Positions 44,599-55,787 of a stretch of 64,000 bases of DNA are shown piece after piece. Below the pieces are notes generated by a model, which searched no databases, was not told the DNA's origin, and saw nothing but the letters and a program-made list of their open reading frames with translations. The stretch spans positions 1 to 64,000 of the forward strand of contig JADNRX010000198.1 of NCBI GenBank assembly GCA_015501595.1, in the 5' to 3' direction. The position numbers and the translations under genes were made by a program. Position 1 is the first letter of the stretch. Each line of letters opens with the position of its first letter. The DNA is from Hymenopellis radicata (Eukaryota > Basidiomycota > Agaricomycetes > Agaricales > Physalacriaceae).

Positions 44599-45997
44599 AT
44601 GGCTTCAGTCTCAACCATGAGTGATGCAGATACCATCCTGCTTTCACGCTTGGGGACGGGGCTCACTGAGATTTCCACATCCGTAACACTGGAATCGCTG
44701 CTCATGGGTAATGTTGCTATGTTTATTGCGAATCGTCTTCTCAATATCCCTGAAGGTGTTCATTTTGTGCTGATCGTCTTCGCTGTCCAAAGCCTCTGGT
44801 AGGTGTTTTATCCTGTACGATTACTCGGACTTATGTACCGTGTTTTCAGGAAGAAGCCGTGGGGCCTGGTGCGGAACGTCATGATACTTACGGCCATTAT
44901 CATGTTCGCCATGTCGCTGGTGCTCTGGGCGCTCGACTTCACCAATCTTCTCAAAGTGTTACACTCCTTTGTTGTTATTGACGAACGAAGTCTGCTCGAG
45001 AAGGTTACCGCATACAACCAGGGTCCTCAAAACTCTCAAGTCAACGCTGCGTCCATCATTTTCAACTTTGAGGTAAGAGCTTCCAGTGCGGTTTTAAGGT
45101 ATTAGTCCTCATACAATGTGACAGTTCTTCATTGGCGACTGTGTCGTTGTGTGGAGGTATGTCCCCGGAAAGGACGCCATGACTCTATTGACAGATTGGT
45201 CTTAGAGCCCTCGCGCTTTGGGGTATGAAGTGGAAGGCGGCAGTCCTTCCTATCATTTCGTTGACGGCAAATCTGGCAATGGATTTGTACTACATCGGAT
45301 GCATGGCTACGACCGGTTGGCATGAGACGGATGGGTTAGAACCAGCCAAGTGTCTTCAGGCGCAGAAAATCGTGTATTTTCTTTCTCTGGGGATCAACGC
45401 GCTTGCTACGTTGATGATAGCTGCCAGAGCCTGGTTTGTTACTTGAACATTCGCACCGTCTTACTTATATTGACTTACCGTAGGCAGCTCCGCCGATCGC
45501 TGGCGGGAACTGGAGTGAAGAGGCGAAAGACGAATACGCAGCAGATTCTTCTGCTCCTAGTGGAATCCGGTGGTTTCTACCTGATCTATTGGGTTCGTTC
45601 TCCGTAAACACTTGTCGAATGTCGACCGTTTCTAAAATCAGTTATTCTAGGCAGCTAAATCGTTCGCTTTCTTCCCCGGCTCTACATCCGGTGAAGCCTC
45701 GTTCTTCGCTCAGCAGGTGCTCTTTAGTCTGGCCAACGTGATTGTGGTAAGCTTGAGCTTGTCGTTGAGCGCCCTAGGTTAACCGGCCTGTGCGTACTAC
45801 AGGGACTTTATCCGACCATTATCATTGTTCTTGTTCATATGAAGCGAACTGCTTGGGACAATGTTGAGGAATCCCTGCCAGGGCCAATGGACTTGACCGA
45901 GAAGAACATGGTCTTTGCCAAACGCCACCAGCAGTTCCCTTCTCTGGCGACTACCACGACTCAAGGAGGAAGCGTGTCGGATGAGGGTGTGGTATAA
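44599..45997 (+). CDS. polytopic membrane protein, 360 aa (complete copy)
   Basis: Seven exons join in frame: 44599-44798, 44850-45072, 45125-45156, 45206-45433, 45484-45592, 45651-45746 and 45803-45997. Hydrophobic segments include FVLIVFAVQSLW, VMILTAIIMFAMSLVLWAL, AVLPIISLTANLAMDLYYIG, YFLSLGINALATLMIAA, ILLLLVESGGFYLIYW, VLFSLANVIV and YPTIIIVLVH, about seven in all, with a hydrophilic cytosolic tail. The layout resembles the large group of seven-helix proteins of unknown function in Agaricomycetes. A truncated copy lies at 26409-27255 in the left arm, and the boundary of the arms falls within exon 3. Confidence 0.8.
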
Positions 45998-46345
45998 AGG
46001 AAGATAAAATTTCACGATCGACGACTTCATGAATGTCATGGTTATACAGCATCTACTGTATCTGTACCAGAATGTTCGGCTCTTAATTGTACTTGATTAG
46101 CTTCATCCAGCGGGTATGTATTTGTGGTCGATTGGATGTCTTAGGTTTGCACCTCGGCGGGTGAAGCTTGAAGATCAACGTGAATTGGGCAGGGGACGGA
46201 GATGGAGGAAGAACCAGAACGAACGATTACCCCGTTCATGGAATCCACGCGTGTTGTGCACTGTGGAAGCAAATCAAGCTGCAAGAAACGGAAACGCTCT
46301 TAAGATCGCAGGAGGTAAGAATACGTATGTATACCGGCGGAGAGA

Positions 46346-46717
46346 ATGTCCAACCACACATCGTACCGTAATTCAAACAAGAGGTCCGTTTACCATAAAG
46401 AGGCCGCCAATGTCATTGATGACAGAGTGTTTCGACTCTCGAGACATGTAATAAGGAACCATGCATTGCTCTGCCAAAGACTTGAAGGCCCTGGCGTTTG
46501 CTCAGTCAGAATACCATTGGAACACCATATCCGAATTGTAAAAGCATTTCTCAGAACTGATCCGGGAACACTCAATCTTGCAGTTTATTACGGCAACTGT
46601 ACATTCAGAGAGTGGGTCAGAGAGCGCGCCATGCCAAACGTAGAAAATCGTACTTCCACCAACTTCCGACACCAAGCGACCAGCGACTATAACTTTAAGC
46701 GTTACAAGGGAAGCTAG
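46346..46717 (+). CDS. putative protein, 123 aa, weak evidence
   Basis: An open frame with VFRLSRHVIRNHALLCQRLEG, RIPLEHHIRIVKAFLR and LNLAVYYGNCTFREWVRER. In the left copy the same frame is kept, with length differences of 12 and 3 nt, both multiples of three, which hints at coding. Against this, the left copy has a stop at its start. No domain is recognised. Confidence 0.3.
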   Translation: MSNHTSYRNSNKRSVYHKEAANVIDDRVFRLSRHVIRNHALLCQRLEGPGVCSVRIPLEHHIRIVKAFLRTDPGTLNLAVYYGNCTFREWVRERAMPNVENRTSTNFRHQATSDYNFKRYKGS

Positions 46718-47180
46718 ACCCAGGTCTGACTGCATCATGAGTAACACTTACATATTATTGAATCCCATCATAATGTGTTAAAGAGACACGCTGTGATTTC
46801 GTGGTTCTAGGGATGGGTGCAATGTGAGATAGCGGAAATTCAAGGGCAGTGACTCTGAGACAAACCGACTCTAGAGGTGCAAGTCGGCAGCTCTAGCATT
46901 TCAGGCTTCCAGAACCGACTGAGTTCTTCTGCAGCATTCTTCGAGTTTGGAGAGTCAAAGCGATCAGTGATTGAACATTGCCGCATGTAACGTCCATCAA
47001 AGGGTCGTTGTAGCATGTGCTAGAGCCTATTTGTCTGAACCGACGGCGAAGTCGACGGTCTTGCGAGGCCGTCACATCGTCGAATTATAAATACATCGTG
47101 TTTCTTGTCAGTGTCCTTCAGCATCTCTTCTTCTTTCCAACAGCCTCAGTCACTCACTCATTGCTACTCTTGAATTCATC

Positions 47181-47652
47181 ATGTTCTCCAAGTCCTTCAT
47201 TGCTGTTGCCATCTTGGCCACCGTCGCTCTTGCCACTCCCGTGAAGCGGGCCAGCACGACTTGCGACTTCATCATGACGCCCACACCCGACCTCGGCGCT
47301 GATGAGCTCCAGACTTCCATCAACTATGGTACGCGCATTTGGCCGTGCTGTAACGCGTGCAACTAGCTAATCAATCCTTCCAATAGCCGTTGGCCACACT
47401 GTCGGTGCCGCCTATGAGGGAAAGACTCTCACTGTAAGTTTGGCGCGCTCGGAAAATGACCAGTTGATGACAGCAGCATAGACTGAGAACTCCCTCGTCC
47501 GCCACGACGACGGGACGTATGACGTCTACTCCACCATCGAGGTCACCGATGTCGACCCCGCTGCAGTCGGCGCCACTGTCGAGTCATGGGACGAGACCGT
47601 TCTCGACGGCTTGTACGCCCAGTGGAAGGTCAACGCCGCCAACTGCTACTAA
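47181..47652 (+). CDS. small secreted protein, 121 aa (right copy)
   Basis: Exons are 47181-47328, 47387-47433 and 47482-47652, identical in length to the left copy at 24721-25192. It has the same signal peptide and Kex2-like KR, and differs at two residues in the last exon (DPAAVGATV and DETVLDG here). Both copies are intact, so the product may come from two loci. Confidence 0.85.
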
Positions 47653-48120
47653 GCACCTAGCACATGGATATGGGCTTGGGAGTAGAGGTTTTATCGGGAG
47701 ATGACAAGCGTTGGCCAGAGATTCGTCGGATTCGTCTAGTTTCGTCTATACCCGTGACAGTAATAGGAAGACATTTGTCCTGACGAGCTTCCAAGTTTCA
47801 AGTTCGAGTTTCAACTGAGCATGAGGATGCCAAAGACCTGGCCAATGAGAGCAGTGTAATTGAGGAAATGAAGCTTGAAGCTGACAGTGACATGGACGTA
47901 GAGAGCAACTTGTCAATGCCGCCGGCAATTTTGGGCACCGCGGGTCACATGAGCACGTTTTAATTCCGCTCTTTCCTCCACACACCGACGATCACTGACC
48001 GCGTCGCCCAGATACGCCCTGCACAAGGATGCTGTAGATCTCAATCTATATCTAGTAAGTACGTCTGGTCGCGTGGGCCGCGTCGTATAACTTTTGCGCT
48101 CATAGTATTTTGCATAGACG
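47653..48120. other. intergenic, 5' region of F-box gene
   Basis: No gene is seen. It resembles the regions ahead of the other F-box copies. Confidence 0.5.
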
Positions 48121-49902
48121 ATGTCCCATGAATGCCCCCACTGCGGCCTTGCTCCGACGAAGAAGCCACGCAGGATTTCCACCCAGTCTCCTTATGAAAC
48201 CCACTTGGGGACAACTATTGCCTTCACCGCGCCCGTCAATGTTAGAGCCAACATCCTGAATCTGGTTGCCCGTGCCAAAGCGGACATAGCGGATTTGGAC
48301 CGCAGTATAGAGAAGCTAGAGGCCTCACTAGCTGCAGTCAAGAAGGAGAGAGACGAAGCGATTGCCTTCCGTGACGCGCACCTTGCGCTCTTTCCTCCCA
48401 TCCACCAGCTTCCCACCGAAGTCCTCGTAGAGATCTTCCACCTCACGTTTGAGAAGCCGTACAATGTGTTTGCTTCATCGCGTAGTGGTCCGTGGCTTCT
48501 GGGAAAGGTCTGTCAGAGGTGGAGACAAGTTGCTTGGTCCTGCCCGAGTCTCTGGACCTCTTTCACTCTAACGGATCGTGACTACCACAAAGTCGGTACC
48601 AATGTTCTCTTTGAAGGGGCGCTTTCGCGGTCTGCGAAATGTAACGAGTTTCATATCCCCTTGGGCGGTCTGGAGGAGACACAAATCAACGAGATTGCCA
48701 AAAGCGCAGAAAGTTGGCACGACGCGTCTTTTGATGGCTCTCTCGAGGATTTCGAACCCTTTCTGAAGATTGGCAACATGCCTTCACTGGTGGCGCTTGG
48801 ACTCGATATACATGTGTCTTATGGCAACTTAGACGCCTACTACCGGCTACTCTCCTCGCTTGGTACTAAGCAGGTACCACAACTGCGCCGATTGACGCTG
48901 GCTTTTACGCAAGCCTCCACTGTCACCGACATAGAGCCATGTAAGATCAAATTCCCCTGGACACAGCTAGCCGAGCTCGTCGTTCCTCTCGACTACGTCG
49001 CTTCATGCCAGCAACTTCTCACTTGCTGCCCTGACCTGGCAACGTTGAAGGATCACCCTTATTTGTCGCAGTATAATCTAGTGAAGGACATCTCACATAT
49101 TCCCGGGCCTCAGGCAGTTATCCCCCATTCCAAATTGTCCTTCATCGACATGTCTGTCAGCCTCGCAATAACGCTGTTGGATCATATCAGATGCCCAGTG
49201 CTGACGCGTTTATCATTGCCTTGCCCGCGCGCGAATCAGTCCGACGGGAAAGTTCTCCAACGATTCGTACAGCGCTCGGAGTGCACGATCACGAGTGCGG
49301 AACTCACCTTCAACGATCACGAAAAGCGTTTTGTTTCCCTTGAAGTGCTCTCCACTCTATCAGGGATCGTAGATCTGAGGCTGTCGTTTGGAGCAGAGCC
49401 TCTCAAGGGCAGACTCATCGAGTGTCTTGAGGATCGTACAGTCGTGCCCAAGCTACGGGTTCTGACAATTACTACGCCGACAATATCCAGGTCCATCTGG
49501 GAGGCTGAGCTCAAGGACACCCTCATTCGTGTCCTGAGTGCTCGATACCAGTCCCCCGAAGAGTCGTCTACAGGGACGGATATACAGGAAGTCGTTGTTG
49601 TGCTTGGAAGAGAGACGTATATGCAGCCTGGCGGCCGTAACAAGGGATCTGTTTATTTCACTGAAGGATATTCATCTTGGCGAGATGACATTAAAGATGA
49701 ACGACTTCTATCAGAGAGACTCGGGAGAGACTGTACAATCGAAGGCCTTGTGGATGCCGACTTTGTTGAGTTTCGGCAACTGAAGGAGAGGGGCTTGGAT
49801 ATCTCCCTCTCGATATGGAGTGAGTTGCTTGCTTCCCGTTCGGCTGTGATACTGTACTGACTTTGTCTTTCAGAGGGTCGTACTCTGATTAGATATGTCT
49901 AA
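48121..49902 (+). CDS. F-box protein with N-terminal coiled coil (right inner), 575 aa
   Basis: This is the best-preserved copy of the family. Exon 1 is 48121-49819 and exon 2 is 49874-49902, joined by an intron with a CTGAC branch motif and TTTCAG acceptor. It starts MSHECPHCGLAPTKKPRR, where CPHC is a possible half metal site, then the coiled coil DIADLDRSIEKLEASLAAVKK, the F-box LPTEVLVEIFHLTFEKPYN...WLLGKVCQRWRQVAWSCPSLW, leucine-rich repeats-like segments and the end KGRTLIRYV. It is likely an SCF adaptor. Its last exon overlaps, tail to tail, the YRS gene on the other strand. Confidence 0.88.
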
Positions 49903-50225
49903 GGGTAACATCCATTGAAGATACGTGTAGGATTCCGCTACGTAGTCTGAGTGTAAACGAACGTAACCTTGCCATTCAAATGACTTTTCAATAGCTTCGA
50001 ATTCCACGACCGTTGAACGATAAAAACGGAGTGCTCGAATGGTTCTTTCATGGTGCAATCAATTAAAGAACAACATCGTTGCTTTCACAGCACGGTCCTG
50101 AGGCATCGAAAACGCCCTGAATCCCGGGCTCTCCCGTACGACATACAGTGTCCCCTGCGTCAGCCTTAGCAATATAAGTTGATTGTCAGTGACTGCCGCA
50201 GTTCTTCAATGCCGACCATTGTCAT
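49870..50225 (-). pseudogene. YRS gene copy (right inner), shortened
   Basis: Carries the FYRSTVVEFEAIEKSFEWQ segment joined directly to DYVAESYTYLQWM, so the middle 95 residues of the 20326-20973 copy are missing. Indels near the LRLTQ codons break the upstream frame. Confidence 0.5.
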
Positions 50226-51883
50226 AGTAGGTACAACCAAGAACTACTAATCATGAGTCAGTACACCATGAATTTAGAGCTTCTCTTTCACGATGCTATC
50301 GTCCTCTTCATCTTCTCCGTCTTTAACCGGCGTTTGATGAGGTCTACCCACTCATCAATCTCTGCCAATATCTTGTCTGCATGAGTAGTCAAACGCGCTC
50401 TGTGCCTACAGAACCCACCGAGCAGACCATGTGGCGCATGCGGAATCCGTGTGCTGTTCTAAAGAACTTGAGCGAGACATGCCGCATTTACAGAAAAGAT
50501 GCGAAAGAGATGCGAAAGATCTGAGCCTGAAACACGGTTATGCGGCCCAGTCGGTATTCGCGCAATGCCAGTGGGGTCGTTGTGGAAGCAATAAGACACT
50601 AGCGCCATTCACAGAACATAGAACACATTAGACGATATATTACTACACTTGTGGTCGTGTCATTCACCAAGTGTAGATGAGAACTACGTCGGTCCACTGG
50701 AAGATCAAGTTTTGTTCGTCCCTCATACGGGTAGAGAATCGGCGGGACCAGCATTAGTAGAGCGGAAAATAAAAACTAGCAGTAGCCTCTCGTGGCGGTC
50801 CTGCTGAAGCCGGTTTGTCAGTCGGATTCACGTCCTGAATTCTCTCAGATCCACCATTGACGGGGCGGACTCGCAGATTGTCAGGACACTCTTTGGGAGA
50901 TCGAACGGTGACCAACCTCAAATTACATTAAGTCCTGGTAGACCTATCCCCGAACGGCGCGCGGCAACCCACACGGAGAGTGATTAAAGACTATCGTCAG
51001 AAATTCGACGCTATTTTCTGCGCGCCCGAAGTTCTTCGCTCGGATAGTGTCAGTTCGTGGGACAAGCTCAGATCGGTGGCTGTTGTCCAACAGGTGCTTG
51101 TGCTCCTTCCGAATACGCGAGTCCTACATTACGTCGACGATATCCAGGAGGTGGATCACCGAAAGCATCCTGGTCAACACCTTGGGGGACGCCTGCTCCG
51201 TTGAGTTTGACATCGGCGTGAAAAGACACCAAGGACATGCGCATATCAATACGGGTCACTGCCAACTGTAACAAGCGCGTCGTGTAGTGATGATATGTGA
51301 TTCACTGTCGACAACCGGTCGCCTGAGTGCGGCAATAACCACCCAACCTCTTCGAAGAGTTCCACATCAGGCCGTCAGAGGTCTGGGACTGATTTCTAGC
51401 GAGCTGAAGGCATAAGAACGCTTTGGCAACAAACGAGACAGATTCGGGTTATCGCGCAGGACTTGCCAGGCTGCAAACGATGAGAGGAAGGAAGCCAGAT
51501 TTTGTAAAAGACCCAGAGAACGCACCCCATTTTTGCGTCCTCATCTCCGTAGTCGGAAAGTATCTGCCCTACGTCCAGGAGTCATTGTAACGGGTGGCAC
51601 AAAAGCATGACATGACAGTTCTTATATTTACAGGCTCCAGAGCAACGAGGATATCAGCGGACCACGGGATCGTTGCAGCTGCGACTGTCACAGTCGTTCG
51701 AGTGGATCTTGAACGCCGCGAGGATGTTGAAAAGAATCAAGCGAGGCACGAGAATAATCAATGAGCGCCCAAACGAGGCTACAGAACGAGTCATCTGCAA
51801 GAGATGTATAGATATCGTAAGAATACACTGATGTACATGGCCCGAGAATGGAATGAGATGCAAGAAAGAATAATACAGGAAGA
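50226..51883 (-). pseudogene. unidentified relic region (right inner)
   Basis: Counterpart of 20974-22645 and very similar to it. Same scattered protein pieces, no continuous gene. Confidence 0.4.
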
Positions 51884-52365
51884 TTACTTGGCTCCCGATG
51901 ATGAGAACTGTAACGACATGAGTCGGCAAGATGGACATGACAGGCAAGTGGGAACGAACCTTAGTAACCGATTCGGTGCCCTCGGAAATGGCGAGCTTGG
52001 CGAGCTCACCAGGTAGGATGAGGCGGACAGATGTTTGGATCTCGCGTGATGAAATCGTAGACTTTTTCGAGTAAGCAGCGAGTTCTAGACGAGAAACATG
52101 AGTTAAACGCCAAAGCCAAAGACGGCAGACATACTGGAGGCTTCCGTAGCAACGCGTTCAAAGATATCGTTGACGAAGCTGTTGAGAATAGTCATCGCCT
52201 TGTTGGAGATACCAGTGTCGGGGTGGACCTGCTTGAGGACTAAGAGCAGAATGAGCAACAGAAAGAACAAGTCGAATAGACAACGGACCCTTGTAGATGT
52301 AAGACGAGTAGGTCTCCTTTCTCGACTTTTTGCGCTTCTTCTTCTCGCCGTCAGCTGCTACTGGC
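51884..52365 (-). pseudogene. histone H2B relic (right inner), N-terminus replaced
   Basis: From about [20 protein letters not shown] the H2B sequence is readable through both introns to the FSSSGAK end (stop TAA at 51884-51886). The first 30 codons are missing: instead the sequence joins the 3' end of the small secreted protein gene at about 52366. No ATG is in frame, so it cannot make H2B. Confidence 0.82.
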
Positions 52366-52371
52366 CTGGAA

Positions 52372-52451
52372 TCTTCGCCGAGTCCTGGGACAAGACCGTT
52401 CTCGACGGCTTGTACGCCCAGTGGAAGGTCAACGCCGCCAACTGCTACTAA
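52372..52451 (+). pseudogene. 3' end of small secreted protein gene fused to H2B (right)
   Basis: The last 26 codons (SWDKTVLDGLYAQWKVNAANCY, stop) with no upstream part, joined to H2B exon 1 on the other strand. It is the twin of 19578-19660. Confidence 0.75.
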
Positions 52452-52683
52452 GCACCTAGCACATAGATATGGCTTGGGGGTAGGGGTTTTATCGGGAGAT
52501 GACAAGTGTTGGCCAGAGATTCGTCGGATTCGTCGTCTAGTTTCGTCTATGCCCGGGATAGTAATAGGAAGACATTTGTCCTGTCGAGCGTCCAAGTTTC
52601 AAGTTCGATTTTCAACTGAGCATGAGGATCACAAAGATCTGGCCAATGAGAGCAGTGGAATTGAGGAAATGAAGCTTGAAGCT

Positions 52684-53450
52684 ACTTAACATTAGTCTGT
52701 TTTTTCTTGTCAACTCGGAACCGCAGGTCGCCCGTCCCAATTGGGACACACCAATCACAACCAAAGAACGCGCCTCGCGCCATTAGTGCCTGAAAGTCGT
52801 ATCACCGTAGGGCAGCTGGCCGTAGGGACGGCGAGGAAGGGAGATTTTCGATAGCTATTTCAGAGCGCATAGAGGCTCCAGTGAATGCACGCCGCTGCTT
52901 TCCGGGTGATTTAAACGAGTTTACAGTGGGATCTGCGGGAAGTGTGCTCGGTGTATTTGTGAGATGCCAAGTGATAGGGATGGAAGAGGCGGAAGGAGCT
53001 AAGGGAGACTGAAATGATGAATTCCTGTCATGGTCAAGAATGCGGTCGCTGATGTCGCTTGAGCCTCGAGCAGCATTGACCCGCTCAGATGCAGACTGAT
53101 ATGGTTGTCGTGATGTGGATTGGCGGAGGTTGATGGGATGGCCCATTTAATTTCTTTCATGCAAAGGCGCTATTTTCGCGCTTTGGGAGATGAAGCAGGA
53201 TGTTTAAAATGATTTGGAACAAGTGGTCGCGTTCGTTCTGGTCAGAGCACCGAGTCCCAGCCAAATGCGGACGCGTCTCCATTAAGCCCACCTTCCCAAT
53301 GTGGCCCCGAGATACCCGAAGGTCGACCTACGCCTTCTTGTGCGCGATCAAAATCAGACCATTATATCCAAATTTTTCTCTCATCTCTCTCAAAAAAAAA
53401 ATTTCGGTATATTATTGGTCTGACTTAGACTAGGGAGACTAACTTAACAT
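52684..53450. mobile_element. 749-bp insertion flanked by 9-bp direct repeats
   Basis: ACTTAACAT occurs at 52684-52692 and 53442-53450. The segment between begins TAGTCT and ends AGACTA, a 6-bp inverted terminus. None of the other three equivalent intergenic regions contains it. An open frame on the minus strand (52802-53146, Ser/Pro-rich) has no known domain. The repeats look like a target-site duplication, and 9 bp would suit a Mutator-like element, but the short termini make the class uncertain. Confidence 0.55.
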
Positions 53451-53662
53451 GGAAGTCGTAGTCAATGCCGACGGCAATTTTGGGCACCGCGCGTCACATG
53501 AGCACGTTTTAATTCTGCTCTTTCCTCCACACACCGACGATCACTGACCGCGTCGCCCAGATACGCCCTGCACAAGGATGCTGTAGATCTCAATCTATAT
53601 CTAGTAAGTACGTTCGGTCGCGTGGGCCGCGTCGTATAACTTTTGCGCTCATAGTACTATCC

Positions 53663-55457
53663 ATGACGATGTCCCACGAATGCCCCCACTGCGGTCTTCC
53701 TCCGACGAAGAAGTCACGGATTCCCACCCAGTCTCCATTCGAAACCCACTTGGGGACAAACATTGCCTTTACCGCGCACGGCCATGTTAGAATCGACATC
53801 GTGAATCTGGTTGCCCATGCCAAAGCGGACATAGCGGATTTGGACCGCAGTATAGAGAAGCTAGAGACGTCTCTGTCTACAGCCAAGAAGGAGAGAGACG
53901 AAACGATCGCCTTCCGTGACTCGCACCTTGCGCTCTTTCCTCCCATCCACCAGCTTCCCACCGAAGTGCTCGTAGAGATCTTTCACCTCACATTCGAGAA
54001 GCCGTACAACGTATTCGCTTCGTCGCGTAGCGGTCCATGGCTTCTGGGAAAGGTCTGCCAGAGGTGGAGACAAGTTGCTTGGTCCTGCGCGAGTCTCTGG
54101 ACCTCTTTTACTCTAACGTACAGTAGTCGAGCTGGTGGTTTCCACAAAGTCGGTACCAGCGTTCTCTTTGAAGGGGCACTTTCGCGGTCGGCGAAACGCA
54201 ACAAGTTTCATGTCCCTTGGCCCGTCTGGAGAAGACACAAATCAGCGAGATTGCCAAAAGCGCAGAAAGTTGGCACGACGCGTCTTTTAAAGGCTCTATC
54301 CAGAATTTCGAACCCTTTCTGAAGATTGGCAAAATGCCTTCACTAGCGGCGCTTGAACTCGATATACGTGTGTATCACGACGACTTAGACGCCTACTATC
54401 AGCTACTCTCATCGCTCGGTAAACTTGTACCACAACTGCGCCGATTGACGCTGGCCATTACGCAAGCCTCCTCTCCCATCGACATAAAGCTATGGAAGAT
54501 CAAATTCCTTGGAGGCAGCTAACGGAGCTCGTCGTTCCTCTCGACTCCGTCGTTTTATGCCAGCAACTTCTCACTTGCTGCCCTGACCTGGCAACGTTGA
54601 AGGATTACCCTCTTTTGTCGAACTATGATCGGGTGAAGCACACCTCAAATATTCCTGGGCTTCAGGCAGTTGTCTCCCATTCCAAATTGTCCTTCATCGA
54701 CATGTCTCCCAGTTTCGCAATAACGCTGTTGGATCATATCCGATGCCCAGCGCTGACGCGTTTATCACTGCCCTGCGCGCGTGCGAATCAGTCCGACGGG
54801 GAAGTTCTCCAACGATTCACACAGCGCTCGGAGTGTACAATCACGACTGCAAATCTTACATTCAACGCATACAAAAAGTCACTTGTTTCTCCTGAAACAT
54901 CCCTCTCCGCCTTATCAGGGATCATAGATCTGAAGCTGTCGTTCGGAGCAGAGCCTCTCAAGGGCAGATTCATTGATTGTCTTTCAGACCGAACCGTCGT
55001 GCCCAATCTGCGGGTTCTGACAATCACTACGACGACAATATCCAGGACAATCTGGGAGGCTGAGCTCAAGGACACCCTCATTCGTGTCCTGAGTGCTCGA
55101 TACCAGTCCCCCGAAGAGTCGTCTACAGGGACGGATATACAGGAAGTCGTCGTTGTGCTGGGAAGAGAGACATATATGATGCCTGGCGGCCGCACCACTG
55201 GATCTGTTTATTACATTGAAGGATATTCATCCTGGCGAAGTGTATCAGAAGAAGACAAACGACGTCTACGCGAGGAGTATGGCAAAGACTGTACAATCGA
55301 AGACTTCGTGGATGCCGACTTTGTTGAGTTTCGGAAACTGAAGGAGAGGGGCTTGGATATACGCCTCTCGGTATGGAGTGAGTTGCTTTCCGTTCGGCTG
55401 TGCCGCTGTATACTGATTTAGTCTTCAGAGGGTCGTACTTTGATTCGATATGTCTAA
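53663..55457 (+). pseudogene. F-box gene (right outer) with two frame breaks
   Basis: The family opening MSHECPHCGLPPTKKSRIP, the coiled coil and the F-box are intact up to about 54215. One base is lost in a C-run there, and a second in another C-run at about 54508, so three frames are needed to read the protein. The terminal exon (ends 55455-55457) is normal. The other outer copy, at 17362-19112, is nearly intact. Both breaks are single bases in homopolymers, so sequencing error is a possible cause. Confidence 0.8.
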
Positions 55458-55787
55458 TGGTGACATCCATTGAAGATACGTGTAGGATTCGGCTACGTAG
55501 TCTGGGTGTAAACGAACGTAACCTTGCCATTCAAATGACTTTTCAATAGCTTCGAAATCCAGGACCGTTGAACGATAAAAACCGAGTCCTCGAGTGGTTC
55601 TTCCATGGTGCAATAAATTAAAGAACAACATCGTTGCTTTCACAGCCCGGTCCTGAGGCATCGAAAACGCCTTGAATCCCGGGCTCTCCCGTACGACGTA
55701 CAGTGTTCCTTTAGACAGCCTTGGATGGGAGAGCAATAACTCGATGGTCAGTGACTGCAGCAGTTCTTCAAAGCCGACCGTTGTCAT
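55425..55787 (-). CDS. YRS gene (right outer), short form, 120 aa
   Basis: Starts MTTVGFEELLQSL, then LLLSHPRLSKGTLYVVRE, GFYRSTVLDFEAIEKSFEWQ and DYVAESYTYLQWMSPLDI. It is open throughout but lacks the 95-residue middle of the 20326-20973 form. The missing part is bounded by a repeated TACGTAGTCTG-like motif. It overlaps the F-box terminal exon by 33 bp. Function unknown. Confidence 0.45.
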   Translation of the reverse strand: MTTVGFEELLQSLTIELLLSHPRLSKGTLYVVRESPGFKAFSMPQDRAVKATMLFFNLLHHGRTTRGLGFYRSTVLDFEAIEKSFEWQGYVRLHPDYVAESYTYLQWMSPLDISNQSTTL

